Program-made: the position numbers and the translations under genes
NCBI GenBank assembly: GCA_014898415.1
Contig: RCTD01000020.1
Span: 682,001-746,000 of the forward strand
Origin: Stromatinia cepivora
Taxonomy: Eukaryota > Ascomycota > Leotiomycetes > Helotiales > Sclerotiniaceae
DNA length: 64,000 nucleotides
Direction of reading: 5' to 3'
Shown: piece after piece, positions 22,410 through 35,291 of the stretch
Layout: every line of letters begins with the position of its first letter
How positions within the stretch are numbered: position 1 is the first letter of the stretch
The notes under the pieces: generated by a model
Told to the model about the DNA's origin: nothing
The model's database searches: none
Seen by the model: only the letters and a program-made list of their open reading frames with translations

Positions 22410-25400
22410 TCTATAGTTTGGAAAGTACTTTGAAAGTGTTTGTACTATCTCCTGTCAAGATGCAGAACAGTGATCTCGAAATGAGTTGTGAATATCAGGT
22501 TAGGTACAAACAGTGGGATGGGAAGTGGGCGGAAATAAGTCTTGACTTTTGAAAAGAAAATATGAAAAAAAAAAAAAAAATGAAATTGAAAATCTGAAAT
22601 TGAATTTGTCAGATTTTAAGAATGAAATTGAAAATGCTGTACTGGTATGTTCTCCACAGAAAAGACGGTAGACATGAATCAGTCTGTGTGTTGTGTGTTT
22701 GTTGTATGTTGTATGTTGTATTGTAGGAAAAAGTTCAAAACATCAGCAGAAATGTTTTATTATAGGTAGCTAGCTATCTGGCTTCTGGCTTGTGCTGTTA
22801 GCTGACTACAACTATCGTGGGTTGCTCTATCATCTACCGCAACTTAAGATAATCACAACATCCATCCTTCGATCCTGCACTTCATCAACCCAACCAAATT
22901 CAATACTTTTTGATTAAAAAACTTTACCCAACCTCACGAGAATTTGATTGATGCTTCCTCTTTCGATTTGAATAACTTCGAGTTCGTTGGGCGATGGTTT
23001 CATTAAATAAATTACTTTATCCTTTTATTCAATGCAGACCGTACCTAACTGTAACAACTTTTTCTTTTCTTTTTCTTTTTTTTGATCTTCGATGTCATTC
23101 TTCACCGCCTCAAATCGTACCAAATCATGAACAACTGCATGGAAATTATATCATCTAGGATGCATAAGTGACGGCAGTGCAACGATACTTGCAAGATTTC
23201 AGCCAATCATAGTATCCTGTCAAGAGAAATGGTGGGCACTGTGGCTGTCATTTCATCCCACCATCATCATTTATAATCTATGTTATCATTGGAAGTTCAC
23301 AGCCCCAGATTTTAAGGTTTCGCTCCTCGTGGGGGTTGCCGCCACCGGCATCGGTTTGGCATCCGCTCCATTTGTCGATACTTCAATGCAACACGACATT
23401 GACATCTCAACCTCAACAAAGTAGAATACGACGTCAATTGGCACGTTGATGAATTACCTCTTGAATTTGCTGCGCTGAAGGACCTTTGGCGGATATTCAT
23501 CCAATTTTAGGCACTCCATATCTCAACTATAAGATCTCGCCAGCTCCCGACGCAAATGTATAGCCTTCTCTTGCCAAGACTCAAGAAAAGCACTTGGTGC
23601 TACGAATTATCGGCATATATCGGTCATTCGGGATAAGCAAACGCTTTACGGAGTCTGGCCAGGCCTGCAGTTCTTTATTTGGTTGTATCTAACACGACAC
23701 ATTGGACTGAGAGATGGGATGAGCTAACGAATCAAAACACGTATCGAATAATCCGGGTGTCATATCGAGGGAAAACCCTATCACCGAGCCGATGCCACAT
23801 CTCACATTGTCACCGCCATGTGCAAATACAGTGGTACAGATACACCAACGAAAGTTAACAAGCAGCTATGTCAGCTGGTTAGGGTGTCTAAGCTCACGTA
23901 AGTCTGGTTACAATTACAATCATGTGTTGCTAGTGTCGAGTTCTGTGCTTTGTATAGCTTTCCAAGCCATGCTAGTCTCTGGCAGTTATATGACTGTCGA
24001 CCTGTATGGCTCAAAACATAATATTTGAAATACGCCTTGGTTTTCTGGAAGAATGCAGTCCTTTGCGTATCGCACTTTCTAGAAACTAACATTACTGACT
24101 CCATTTGCGCGACAAATCCATCCCCAAATAATTCTTACCACGAGTCCCAAATTCATCTTATCTTTGAATTTACCATCTTTCGAAGGGCTTTGAAAAGAGG
24201 CGAGGAAGCTGTATCTTTCCAAACCGTTGCTATACTATGATTCACCATCTGATGGACGAGAATAAAGACATTCAATATCTGAATCCGCTGCCGGTGGGAA
24301 AGAACAACTAACTGTTAGAATCTCAACATGGACATATTGACTGCCAGGTCACTTACGGCAACAGGGTGTGGTGAGTCCTCCATTGCGCCCAATCTAGAGC
24401 TGAATGCCCATCTTCATCATCAAGTAGTCTTTCCTGGTGCAGAAAAACACGGGTCTGGACTTTTGACCGTGGGAACTAAAGTTGCCTATTCGCTAGTTTC
24501 ACTTGGCATAGGAGCGCTTAATTGACAACTCTTGGATTGCTATACCTTTGGTCGACGACGAATCGCGTTAGGTGCAGATCACCGAAGTGAAACGAGGTGA
24601 GTAGAAGTATTGTGTGATAGTGGCTTTTGGCTGCTGGAATTCCGAGACGGCCCTGGGAGAATGAGATGTGACGACATACTTATGGAATTCTATATCGATC
24701 CAGCCGCTAGTGTAACGTGGACGTGACGTGGACGTGGACGTGGAGCTACAAGTTCTACTCAACTTCTGAACCTCTGAGTGACAAGCAAGTCGTGCTTGTT
24801 AGGCCAGCCTTATGGGAAATAGCAGACGCACAATCCTTTCGACAGCAATCGGTTCTAAAGCTCGAGGAAAGTCGTTTTGATGCATCGAAGCCATAACTCT
24901 CGTTGGTATGTCTACCTAGGGTTATGAGAGACAATCCCTCTTGTTGACCGACCAGCCCAACTTCCAAATCTTTTGTTACTTTCTTATAATAGCAGCGTGA
25001 AAATCCTGTGAGAACTCTATATTACTAGTAGTGGAAATAATCACTCAACTTCTTTACGAACTCATGGATGGTTGTTAAGGCGAACAGCAAGTCCATGGCG
25101 TTGAAGCTCTCAGCTTAAAGTCGAACTATGGTTTACTATTCTCTCCTTTGAACAAGTAACTCGCTAGCCACGATGACCATCTACCTTTTCTCAAACTATT
25201 ACAACCTAGTTCAGGGGTTTTTCCTAATACAAGGTTCGTCAGTACTAATTTCATCGTTTAATAGATAAGCCCCCAGTGATTTTTTATCATGTATTTTAGG
25301 TGTTTAGCCGCGCCGGTTGCCTCTTCGAACACCACGGTATAGGTGCTTTTTGTATGATGATTACACAAGTATCTCGATAACAGATTATCTCTAGCTTAGC

Positions 25401-28400
25401 TTTCTCGATACAAAGATTTACGCACGGAACCCTCAGTGATAGGTTGAAATATTACCCTGTCGTTTCAAACAGAGCCACCTAGGACGGAAATTCGAAGGTC
25501 CTCAGACCCCCCTTTGTTCAGCACCAAAGAGTCGGTTCCGAGTTACGAGTAGACGCGCAGTGCACATACATACAAAGTTGGCGTTGTTGTAACACTTAAA
25601 TTAGATGGCTAGCCAATTTAAGACGCTAAAACTTCAAATTGATGCGCAATCTCAAGAGATTTCTCGAACCAGGTTTACGGAAGTTATGCCACGCACAATA
25701 TTCCCGCAGATAAGATAACAGTTCACTCATTTTTTGTCTGGCCAGAGCCAAAAATGGATCGAGGGCTTGATGATGGCTGAATTTATTGAATTTATTGGGC
25801 GCCTTGGACAACGAGCTCTTCGACTTCTAGATAAAGCATCCGAAAGGGGAATAAGAGCCGCTCTTCAGGCATTACCTCATACCCTATCTGGAAATCAACC
25901 ACGAACCAACCACATTCCATAGGTGAAGAACGAACCAACACCGTGGCAGGGCCCACTTTAACTTTTTAACAATGATGCTAGCACACGGAGCTGATCTTCC
26001 CAGAAGTTTGCCGAGACACGAGAGAGTACATAAAAACTGACCAGGGTCGGTGTATCAATACGGAGACACGCCGAACCTATCTAGGTGCTGAGAACTCACT
26101 TCCGCTGTATCATATCTAGGAAATACATTAAAATCTAATCCGCATGTGATTCAACTGTCGTATCACCTCAAGAATCGAGATCTCCTCTAGACTCTTCAAA
26201 CCTTCTCTTCAACGTTTAGGGCGCTGAGACAGATATTGGATGAGAGTACGGGTAGAGAGAGCGTAACATCATTCAAGCTCCACAAATCGTTTTTTTTTTT
26301 CATCGACAGGCGGATGGATGGTTCTCAAAAAAGTACTTTTACCCACCTGAAAAGAGCTCGGGCCCGGCTAGCTGCAAAATCTACGAGATTGACTCGCCCA
26401 TGCACCCTGACTAAAAAATATGCTTGTGTCCGTTTTCATGGTAGCATCATGAAAAAGCAAGCATTAGACGGACCTTAAAAAAACATCCAGCTGGAATTGT
26501 AACTTTCTTGTTTTCGTTTCTTTACCTATTCCTTTCTAGTTGCACAAGCATAATTACTAAGTACTAGGTACGATAACTAGAAAATCATGTCATGTCTGTC
26601 ATGACATTGTTATGGTTTTGTTCCGCTCATTTTAGATGTCCACCGAAACAATGTGTTGTTCTCAAGATGTCCTTTTTTTTAATAATGATGGATCTTTGAT
26701 CATCTCCATTCTTATCGGGATTTTCCATTACATTCAATCGGTTTTATGATAACCTTTTGGAATGGTGTAAATGTGTAAATACACTTTAGAAACACAAATA
26801 ACCTATAATGGAAGATCACTTGCAAGAAGTCGTTTTTCGACATCTGCATCTTTGAAGGAAGCCTATCACACTAGGGGAATAAAACTCGCTTCTGAGTTTT
26901 ATCAAAGCACGAATTCGGTTATGATGAGCAGGCAAAGAATAGATTATGCCATGGATTCAATTTAGCCAATTCTGCTATCTTAGCCAATTCCGCCATCTAT
27001 ATGCCAAAATATCTCAGGATCTTGAAATGCAACATCTCGATGTTATTAGCTTGCGAGCGGTGTAAGTTCAGCTGATCTTTTTATTGGGATGTGGCAAGAA
27101 CTCCTTATCTTGACTTAATGTAGCATCGCAGCAATCCCAGTATTTGTTCTTCTGTACATCTATCAATAATAGCTAGAAGAGAATCATTATCTGCAAGAGC
27201 CCGCAATGTTGATGTCTCATTGAATCATTGTACATTTCACATCAATTAGTATCAGTGGCATGGACTTTTGAGCTGCTATGCAATTTCCTCGACGTTCCTT
27301 CAATCCGGTTCAAAGGTGCTAACTACTGCAGCCATCCCGGGCCAAGTCCCTACCGTATATCGCTCGGTCGAACGACTAAGGTAGGTACGCGCAAAGTATA
27401 ATTCGAGCTAATTATAAGTGAAAATTTACGAGCGACATATGAAAAAGATTGCAACATACACGGTCACCATGTAATCATGACCATAAGATGCTCCGAACAT
27501 CTCAATATGGGATCAAACCCTTGATATTTCGTGCTTACAGATAAAGCTGTACATATTCAAAACAAAAATCGACAGTATCCTTTTTATATATCCCTGGCAA
27601 ATCTCCGGGGAGGCCGGTGAAAATCATTCTTCCGAGTGACGCTAAAACCCCTGAACTGCCATGAAAGTGTGCGTCTTGTTTAGCTTGAAGACTTATCTGC
27701 AAATGGGAATGGCTTTCGTCTATTTATGAAGTGCTATTCCAAATTAGCTTGAATTGCTACATGAATTTCAATAGATCATTACCGGATTGAACCTACTCGC
27801 TCTTGTTTACCTCATTGTTTAATTGTCAGAGCTGTGTCGGGAACGCACAGCATCAACAATACTCTCGTCTGAACCTTATCCGAACTTGGGACTGCATTCG
27901 TTTAGTTTGGCCTTGGCGTTTGATATCTTTCTGCCATGTTGGCCTAAGAGCCATGAGTGTTTGGAGGGGTGGTTCCTTTCCATTTCGTTGCCATGGCTTA
28001 TTCGTGCTTGTGGTCGTATTCGATCCACCTACTTGATATGGCAGACTCGCTCAGGCCCGGTCGAGCCACAAATTTTGGCGGTTCGCGGTCGCTGAAGCTC
28101 CAGAATCTGCAACTTGGGTAGGACTTTTCTCAGCTCCTCGTTTTCCTCCGAACTATTGCAGGCTCAATGAATGGGTTTGTCGTTCGACTTATTGCTAGCT
28201 CCAATAAGTGTTTTTTGCAATGTTCAGAGGCCCTGGCTTTTTCTTCACATAATCTACTTTGTACATATTACCCTTCACCCCGCTGAGCGCGAAGTGTTTT
28301 ATCAAGAACTTTTGTTCTTCACCGACAGCAAAGTCCTCGTTCGTTTTGACTTGCTGATCATCACATTCAGTTACTTTTGTTTGAAATATTCACTGCATAT

Positions 28401-28488
28401 ATCTTATACATTCTTTTAATAGTGTTTTATAATTAATCATACATTGATTGTTACATTTGCCTGTATTTCAATCATATCACAACCCAAG
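22410..28488. other. Six-kilobase gene-poor stretch
   Basis: No recognisable gene, tRNA or intact transposon is visible between the trehalase start and the GT2 start. Composition is ordinary, not AT-rich like the right end of the window. Short frames do not look like known families and are mostly interrupted. A short tract of GACGTG-type repeats lies at about 24716-24745. At 23315-23410 a frame reads like a signal-peptide core (KVSLLVGVAATGIGLASAPF) but lacks an ATG and soon stops. The last part is presumably the 5' leader and promoter of the GT2 gene. Confidence 0.5.
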
Positions 28489-31350
28489 ATGAACGCCATC
28501 AAGGGATACCTCGCGCCGGGGAAGAAGGCCGAGAAAGATGCAAAGAAGACAAAGAAGACCGAAGCATCAACACCAGCACCAGCACCAGCACAAATGGAAT
28601 TGCGTACAGCACCTCCATTGGGCTCGCCAATGGCAGGATCCTTCGTTGGCAATTCGAGGCCGTCCTCTCTATATCCAGAAGGTGATTTTCGAAATGGTCC
28701 TAGGGAAAGCGTTATGAGTGTCAAGGCCGATGTAGTAGTCAGTTGGTTACATCAACAACAGATGGAAAAGTTATGGGCTGTTGGTGCTCCAGGAGAAGGT
28801 GTTATTTTGAAGAAGGCGAAAGATGATTTTACCTGTTGTCCACCTTCTTTAAGGACGGAACCATCGGGAATCTTTGACTACATTGTAGCAATGAATGTCA
28901 GAGTAGGTGAATCGCATCCGCTTTTGCATAAATATCTGCTAACCTGCTATATAGGCTGCCATGACCGTTAATACTCGCGTTATCAAAATTTTCCTCGCCC
29001 GTCAGCAAGCCGATTACGTTCCTCTTTCAAATGGTCTCCGTCTTCAAGTCCTTCCTAGCGTCGAGTTTTTACCTCGATGCCAGAAGCATCATTTTGGTGC
29101 ATTCATTCAAGATCAGCAAATCCTCGTTGTTTGGGATGATGAATCAAAGCACTTGTTGAAGCGAGCCGAATTTATTGAGAGATCTTTGTTGGAGATGATC
29201 TGGGCCGACGATGACGCTGAGATGGATGAGAAGAAGGGTGGAGCACAAGTTTCTACTGCCGATCTGGGAAATGGAGATGTTGAAGATGGTTATGGAACGG
29301 AAGAAAAGAGACCAACATTACTCATCAATCCCCTCATGGTTGCTGCAACCTTGTGTCTTCTCATCGTTGCTCTGGGACTTGGTTGGAAAAAGCTTGCACT
29401 TGAAGTTACCGTTGATGGGAATTACACCCGATTGGCTTTACTTGCCGTCACACCTTGCCAAGTCTTCGTCTCCCTTTTCTTCATGCAAGTCATTGTCGTC
29501 AATATCACTCAATGTTTCGGACCAATCAATAACTTAAACTGCAACTCCAAGTTCTATTCCGGCAAGGCTCCTCAACGTCTCAATCGAAACAATAGAGAAC
29601 TTCCTCACGTCACCATTCAAATGCCTGTCTACAAGGAAGGTCTCGTTGCTGTCATTCAACCCACTATCATCTCGCTCAAGGCTGCTATCTCCACGTACGA
29701 ACTTCAGGGTGGAACTGCCAACATCTTTATCAATGATGATGGTATGCAATTACTTCCTGAAGAAGAAGCTCAAGCTCGTCGTGATTTCTATGATGAACAT
29801 ACCATTGGATGGGTCGCACGTCCCGGACACAAACCCAACCCTGAGAATGGAGAAAAGGCATTCCTTCGTCGTGGAAAATTCAAGAAGGCTTCTAACATGA
29901 ACTACGCTCTTATGGTTAGTAATAAAGTCGAAGAAAGACTCCTGACCATTGCTCGTCATGAGGGTTGGTCTCAAGCTGAGGAATATATCGCTTATGACCA
30001 ATGCTTGGCTCAAGTCTTGGAAGAGGAAGAAGGTCGTGCTTGGGCTGGTGGTAATATTCGTGTCGGTGATTATATCTTGCTTATTGATTCCGATACCCGT
30101 GTTCCAGCCGATTGTCTCTTGGATGCTGCTAGTGAGATGGAACAATCTCCTGAAGTGGGAATCTTGCAGTTCAACTCTGGTGTCATGCAAGTTACTGATA
30201 GTTTCTTCGAGAACGGGTATGTAATCATCGTTCTTATCATACCAACGATTGAACAAAACTAACCAATACTCCACAGAATCACCTTCTTCACCAACTTAAT
30301 CTATACCGCCATCCGATTCGCCGTAGCCATGGGTGACGTCTCACCCTTCGTAGGTCACAACGCCATGCTCCGCTGGTCCGCCGTCCAACAAGTATCCTAC
30401 TACGACGAAGACGGCTACGAGAAATTCTGGTCCGAATCGCACGTCTCGGAAGATTTCGACATGTCTCTCCGTCTCCAAGTCAACGAATACACCATCCGCT
30501 ACGCCGCCTACACCGGCGATGGATTCAAAGAAGGAGTCTCCCTCACCGTCTACGACGAACTTGCACGATGGGAAAAATACGCTTATGGATGTAACGAACT
30601 GCTTTTCAATCCTTTACGCTTCTGGTTCACGCGCGGTCCCTTCACCAAATTGTTTAGAGAGTTTTTGACGTCGAATATGAGACTTACATCTAAAATTACT
30701 ATGATGGCCTATATTGGTACTTACTATGCCATTGGTGCATCGTGGATTCTTACCGTGGCCAATTATTTCATCATGGGTTGGTACAATGGGTTTTATGATA
30801 AATACTACTTGGATTCCTTCCAAGTATATTTCTCGCTCATTATCGTCTTCAGCGCATTGGGAAATCTTTCACTAGCTGTTCTCCGCTATAGATTATCAGA
30901 ACGCTCTTTCTTTTCTTCTCGTACGTATTTCCCCTACCTCCCCTTTCTTTCTTCCACACAAAATTATCTCATACTAACCCAATATCAATAGTCCTCGAAA
31001 ACTTCAAATGGCTCCTCCTCATGACCGTCTTCCTAGGTGGTCTCTCCATGCACGTCTCCCAATCCCTGCTCTGCCACTTCTTCGAAATCGACATGACATG
31101 GGGCGCCACCGCCAAAGAAGTCGAAAACGTAACCTTCTTTGAAGAAATTCCTCGACTGCTCAAACGCTTCAAATATACTTTTGTCTTCTGTATATTGATG
31201 ACGGCGTGCATGATCGTGTGCGCGTTATTCGTGCCCTGGAATTGGAGAATCGATACTTTTGTCGCGATTTATCCTTTGTGTACCGTGGTCGTGAGTCATT
31301 TTTTGATGCCGGTTGCGCTTAATCCCGCGTTGATGATGTTTACTTGGTAG
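28489..31350 (+). CDS. Fungal family-2 glycosyltransferase (GT2), multi-pass membrane protein
   Basis: Exons 28489-28902, 28955-30216, 30277-30920 and 30992-31350 give 892 residues; introns are 52, 60 and 71 nt. A lysine-, alanine- and proline-rich N-terminus precedes a first pair of membrane segments (about residues 280-350). The catalytic GT2 domain then shows VTIQMPVYKEG, FINDDG, DSDTRVPAD, GHNAMLRW and SEDFDMSLRL, and several membrane segments follow to the C-terminus. It resembles the fungal GT2 described in Zymoseptoria tritici and Fusarium graminearum as needed for hyphal growth on solid surfaces and for virulence; the assignment to that orthologue is from memory. It lacks the QRRRW motif of chitin synthases. 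The product polymer is unknown. The ATG at 28489 (MNAIKGYL) is the first with sensible protein sequence. Confidence 0.85.
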
Positions 31351-31759
31351 AGTAGATGTCTGATGTTGGGTTTTGGGTGCTGGGTAAAAGGGAAGGGGTG
31401 GGATGGGATGGGATGGGAATTGGTATGGATGGATGGATGGATGTATGTATATGAGGAGACTTAATTTGATGATTGTTATGTCTAGGTTAATATGGGAATG
31501 GCGTTGCTTATACATATATACATGGTGAGGGGAGGCATTTTGTCATTTGCTATAATCTTTCATTTATACGCAGAAATGGCAACATATAGATAGACCAGAT
31601 ATAGATAAATACTTAATTTCATATTCCTTTGATTAATCATTTATACCCAATCTATTTGTATATTTATCGTCGTGTGGTGTCATTGATGTGAAAACTGATA
31701 CATCACTCCAAGTATAATCACCCATTTAAGACTTACATCCAAAACCTACCCCCTCCTCC
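31351..31759. other. 3' flank of GT2 gene with simple repeats
   Basis: GGGAT pentamers (about 31399-31420) are followed by GGAT tetramers (about 31424-31445) just after the GT2 stop. Nothing else is supported. Confidence 0.6.
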
Positions 31760-32251
31760 TCAACAACAGTTCACTCTCCCCACCACCCTCCACATCGATC
31801 TTCCCCATCGCATTCCCATCCCCCTTACCCCCAAATTAATGGAATACGCCATCAAAAGCCCAAAAATATTGAGCTGAAACTCTTGAGCTAATGCTCTCCC
31901 TCCAGCACCATCCGAAGAAAGTCCACTACTATAAACTGGAATCGTTGCATTAATACCTCCCACACCAAGTCCCATAATCACACATCCAGCAATCCTACAA
32001 GCCAATGCCCCTCCTTTCCACGGAGACGATCCATTCATTAGGGGCATCATTCCTAGTTGGAACTATCAGATATAGTTTTGAAAGAGCTTGATATCTGCAT
32101 GGGATGATAGATTAGGTGCCTTGATCATAACCATAGAGTGCAATTGCTGTACTGAAAAACATGACAATTTCATGTTTCTTACTTAGAAGAGGGAAGATGG
32201 AAGATGGAAGATGGAAGAATTACCTCCTGCTTTTGAAGGAGGATTCGACAT
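31760..32251 (-). pseudogene. Decayed MFS sugar-transporter fragment
   Basis: On the minus strand an ATG at 32251 starts MSNPPSKAGG and runs into a GTAATT donor-like site. After TTTTTCAG comes TAIALYGYDQGT, the first-helix signature of fungal sugar transporters, then a stop. From 32050 downward a frame reads RIAGCVIMGLGVGGINATIP, VYSSGLS and RALAQEFQLNIFGLLMAYSI, equal to the region around helices 4-5 of the family, and it then leaves homology near 31800. Segments between these two parts are missing and the C-terminal two thirds are absent. I read it as a truncated, non-functional copy of a hexose-transporter-like gene. Boundaries are approximate. Confidence 0.7.
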
Positions 32252-32800
32252 TTTTGAGGTTTAGGGAGTGAAGAAGAGCTCTATAGACAATTGGAGTATG
32301 AATTGAAAATATGAGCAGCAGAAGGCAACCCTGGATCCGGGTTCTGTAAATGAGAAAAATTGGTGGAGATGGATTTCCTAGAACTACCTACCTCTTCATT
32401 AACTAGGAAAATAAGAAATTCTGGAGAAAAAGGACTTCCTTAAACTCCAATGCTTTTCTGGGCTAAAATCGCGGGTGAGAGTATTTTACTCTATTCTAAA
32501 CTTTGTATGTTTACCTAACCATGGTGGGATTTGCAAACCATCATCCCACTAATTAATTTAATTGATTGTTGATTGAGAGAGCAAACCGTTTGTTCTGTCT
32601 GCAACATTCACACCCCACGATTTAAAGAATGAGAATTAAACTATTACCCATATTGTGATGGGATGTCAAAATCTCTATGATTATGGATGGAAGAGGATAT
32701 CAGATGATTGACAACTTCCCACTCCAGATATTCTGCCTTCAATATCTCCACCGCCTTTAAAGCCACGAGAAGAAGCAAATGAATGTATGAAGTATGAAAG
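32252..32800. other. Intergenic, no gene seen
   Basis: This lies between the decayed transporter and the next plus-strand gene. No feature is supported. Confidence 0.5.
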
Positions 32801-33922
32801 ATGCCTCCACCAGTAGTAAGTTCTATGCTCTCTTCACTGGCAATTCCAATACTAATAACTAGATAGACACCATCACCCCATCGATTTGTGATAAAAAAAC
32901 AACCTCCTCCACCACGATCCCAACTAGCACAAGAATCAACTCCTCGTCCAGCAAACACCCAGCAATTTAATACTACCCCTCGATTTACATTTTCCTCTAC
33001 ACCAAAACCTACTGGCACACAGAATATACCATCATCTACACCTGTGGGACGATACTTAACACCAGCTCCTCAAACTCCAAAAGCGAAAGAGAATATCGAT
33101 GATCCATCAGATGAATACCCAGCTGATCTTCCTCTTCACGATTCAATCGAAACACACGATAAATTTGATACAGAGATAGGATTTTCACCAGAAGGCGCAG
33201 AAGATGATTATGAAATAAATCTACCTTCGTCCAAACGTCGACGAATTTCACCTTCTCCAGCAGATATCATCTCAGGAGAAAACGATGATTTACTATCCTC
33301 ATCTCTCCCTATAGTTTCTTCACCAATTTCCCATCGACAAAATCCCATTACATCTACAACCAGCAAACCCAAATTTCTCCTCTCAACTCCATTACCTCCA
33401 TCAACGCCTCAATCTACCACCCCAACCACTTTTCTCAAACCCCCTCGTTTTCGTCCGCCTGATCCTGCTGAAACACATGGAAATGGGGATCCATTACCCG
33501 AACAATTTTCTCCAAATAGAAAGGGACGACAATATGTGAATGGGGGATTAGCTGCAGAAGTTAGGGATTGGTTGATTAATATTGATTCTTCCGTCTCTTC
33601 CTCTTCACATAATACTAATATACAAAGGACAAAAAATAAGGATAGAGAATGGATTGTGAAGATTAAGGTGGAGGAAATTAGTGGAGGTGGGAGGGAAATG
33701 CGTTTAGTGAGGGGAAAACAGGTGCGGGATTTGGATGGAGAGGAGGTGCTGGATGAGTTGGGGGATGTGAGGGTTATGTTAGCTGGGGAGGGAGCGGGGA
33801 TAGGGTTACAGAGGGGAAGGGAGGTTCAGGTTGGAGGGATCGTGGGGATTAAAGGACCGGTTTGGGAGATTGTTGTTGATGGTGTGAAATGGGGTGTTGG
33901 GGTTGAGTGGAAGGTTTTGTGA
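32801..33922 (+). CDS. Unrecognised protein, 356 residues
   Basis: A small first exon, 32801-32815 (MPPPV), joins 32867-33922 over a 51-nt intron with a GTAAGT donor, a CTAATAAC-like branch site and a choice of AG; the second AG keeps the frame open. The first two thirds are disordered and rich in S, T and P, with a basic patch SSKRRRIS (a possible nuclear signal) and repeated STP words. The C-terminal third is more ordered: FSPNRKGRQYVNGGLAAEVR, then a DWLINI helix, WIVKIKVEEI, LVRGKQV and a series of valine- and glycine-rich strands. This could be a small beta domain. A nuclear, DNA- or chromatin-linked role is only a guess. I recall similar GGLA-containing fungal hypothetical proteins without a function. 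Confidence 0.65.
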
Positions 33923-35291
33923 TGAGGGCTGAGGTGGGATATGATATCTGTAATGAATAAAATGTATAATCGGATAGAATGTACAGACAATAACTAGTCG
34001 CCTGCTCTTTTCAGATTGAAATCGCTTGCTTGCTTGGCTGATCAAATAGTGGAAGTATTTTAAAATATACAAATTTATCGAATTTACAACCAACACGCCA
34101 TCGACCTTGCTACATTGAGCATATCTGAATCATTTCGATACAAATGCTGACGTAGATATATAATTTACTAGTGGGTCCGCATGGTCTTTAAGAGGTTCTC
34201 CATCGAATTACTACTACTCCATACAAAACACAATTTACGAAATATTCATATAATTAAACCTCTCGAATACAATATCTATCAGAAAAAGAAAAGAAAAAAC
34301 TATTACACTATACTATACTTACTATACGAACAAAGATCATATATACATATAATACGCTTTACTTAGCTAGCGACTCCACATCATCCCATGCTATCTTAAA
34401 GCTCACCGGGACCAATTCATCCCGGCGAACTTGAGAAACTTAGTAGAGCCACCGGAACTATGCATCCATGTACATGCAACTATAAACTCAGCCTTAAACT
34501 CACCAGGCATCGAAAAGAATACGCCTATCTCAACTCGGTGAGACGGTGAGACGGTAACTGAGTCAATCGGTAAGCTACAGATTTTGTAAGACTTGGAAGT
34601 GTAGTATCGGATGATGATCCGAGACCCGGGATTTTTTGTTTAGTTGTCTGCCTAGTCACTAAGTGTCACCTAGGGGTTTATATTTTAAGCTGAGCGAGTA
34701 AGTTCCCGACGGACAAGATTCATGCAGGAACGAATTCGAATGTTAGATACCTACCTAGGTAGATATGCGTTGTGTTGCATGCATGTTTGTGGAGATTGGC
34801 TGGCTATGGCTAGGTACTCTACTTGAAAGTGGCAAGGCGATTATATCATATGTATGATACCGTATCGTATCGTATCGATTGGAGAGGTAGGTAGATATGA
34901 TGGGATACGTATGGATGGATGGATGTATATATGCTGGTATGGAGATGGGATTCTAAAAGATTGGATGGGATTACGTCCTATACTTTGTTTGATATAAGTA
35001 TCTATCTATATAATTTGATTCCAGACGCGGTTTATATTCACTTTTTCCCGTTTGTTTTTATATGACGATACCTACCTACCTACCTGTATACGTATCAAGA
35101 CGGGTTCTCTCTATAACTATTTATTTATTTAATTCTTCGACTTATTTATCCTCATACTTTAATACCTACCTTAATACCGCTTTATATACACTCTCAATAA
35201 TCAACTCTACAATAAAACCCTCATCCTATTTCATCTCACCCCATCAACTCCCAAATCCCAAACCAAGAACCACAAACCACAAACCCAAAAA
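33923..35291. other. Intergenic with short simple repeats
   Basis: The region is somewhat AT-rich. A CGTAT repeat occurs near 34860-34876 and a GGAT run near 34913-34924. No gene is supported; this is also the promoter side of the acetyltransferase gene. Confidence 0.5.

Noticed and set aside
23312..23500. Coding-like segment on either strand
   Set aside because: The frame stops early, lacks a start and could not be extended by plausible introns, so I did not list it as a gene.
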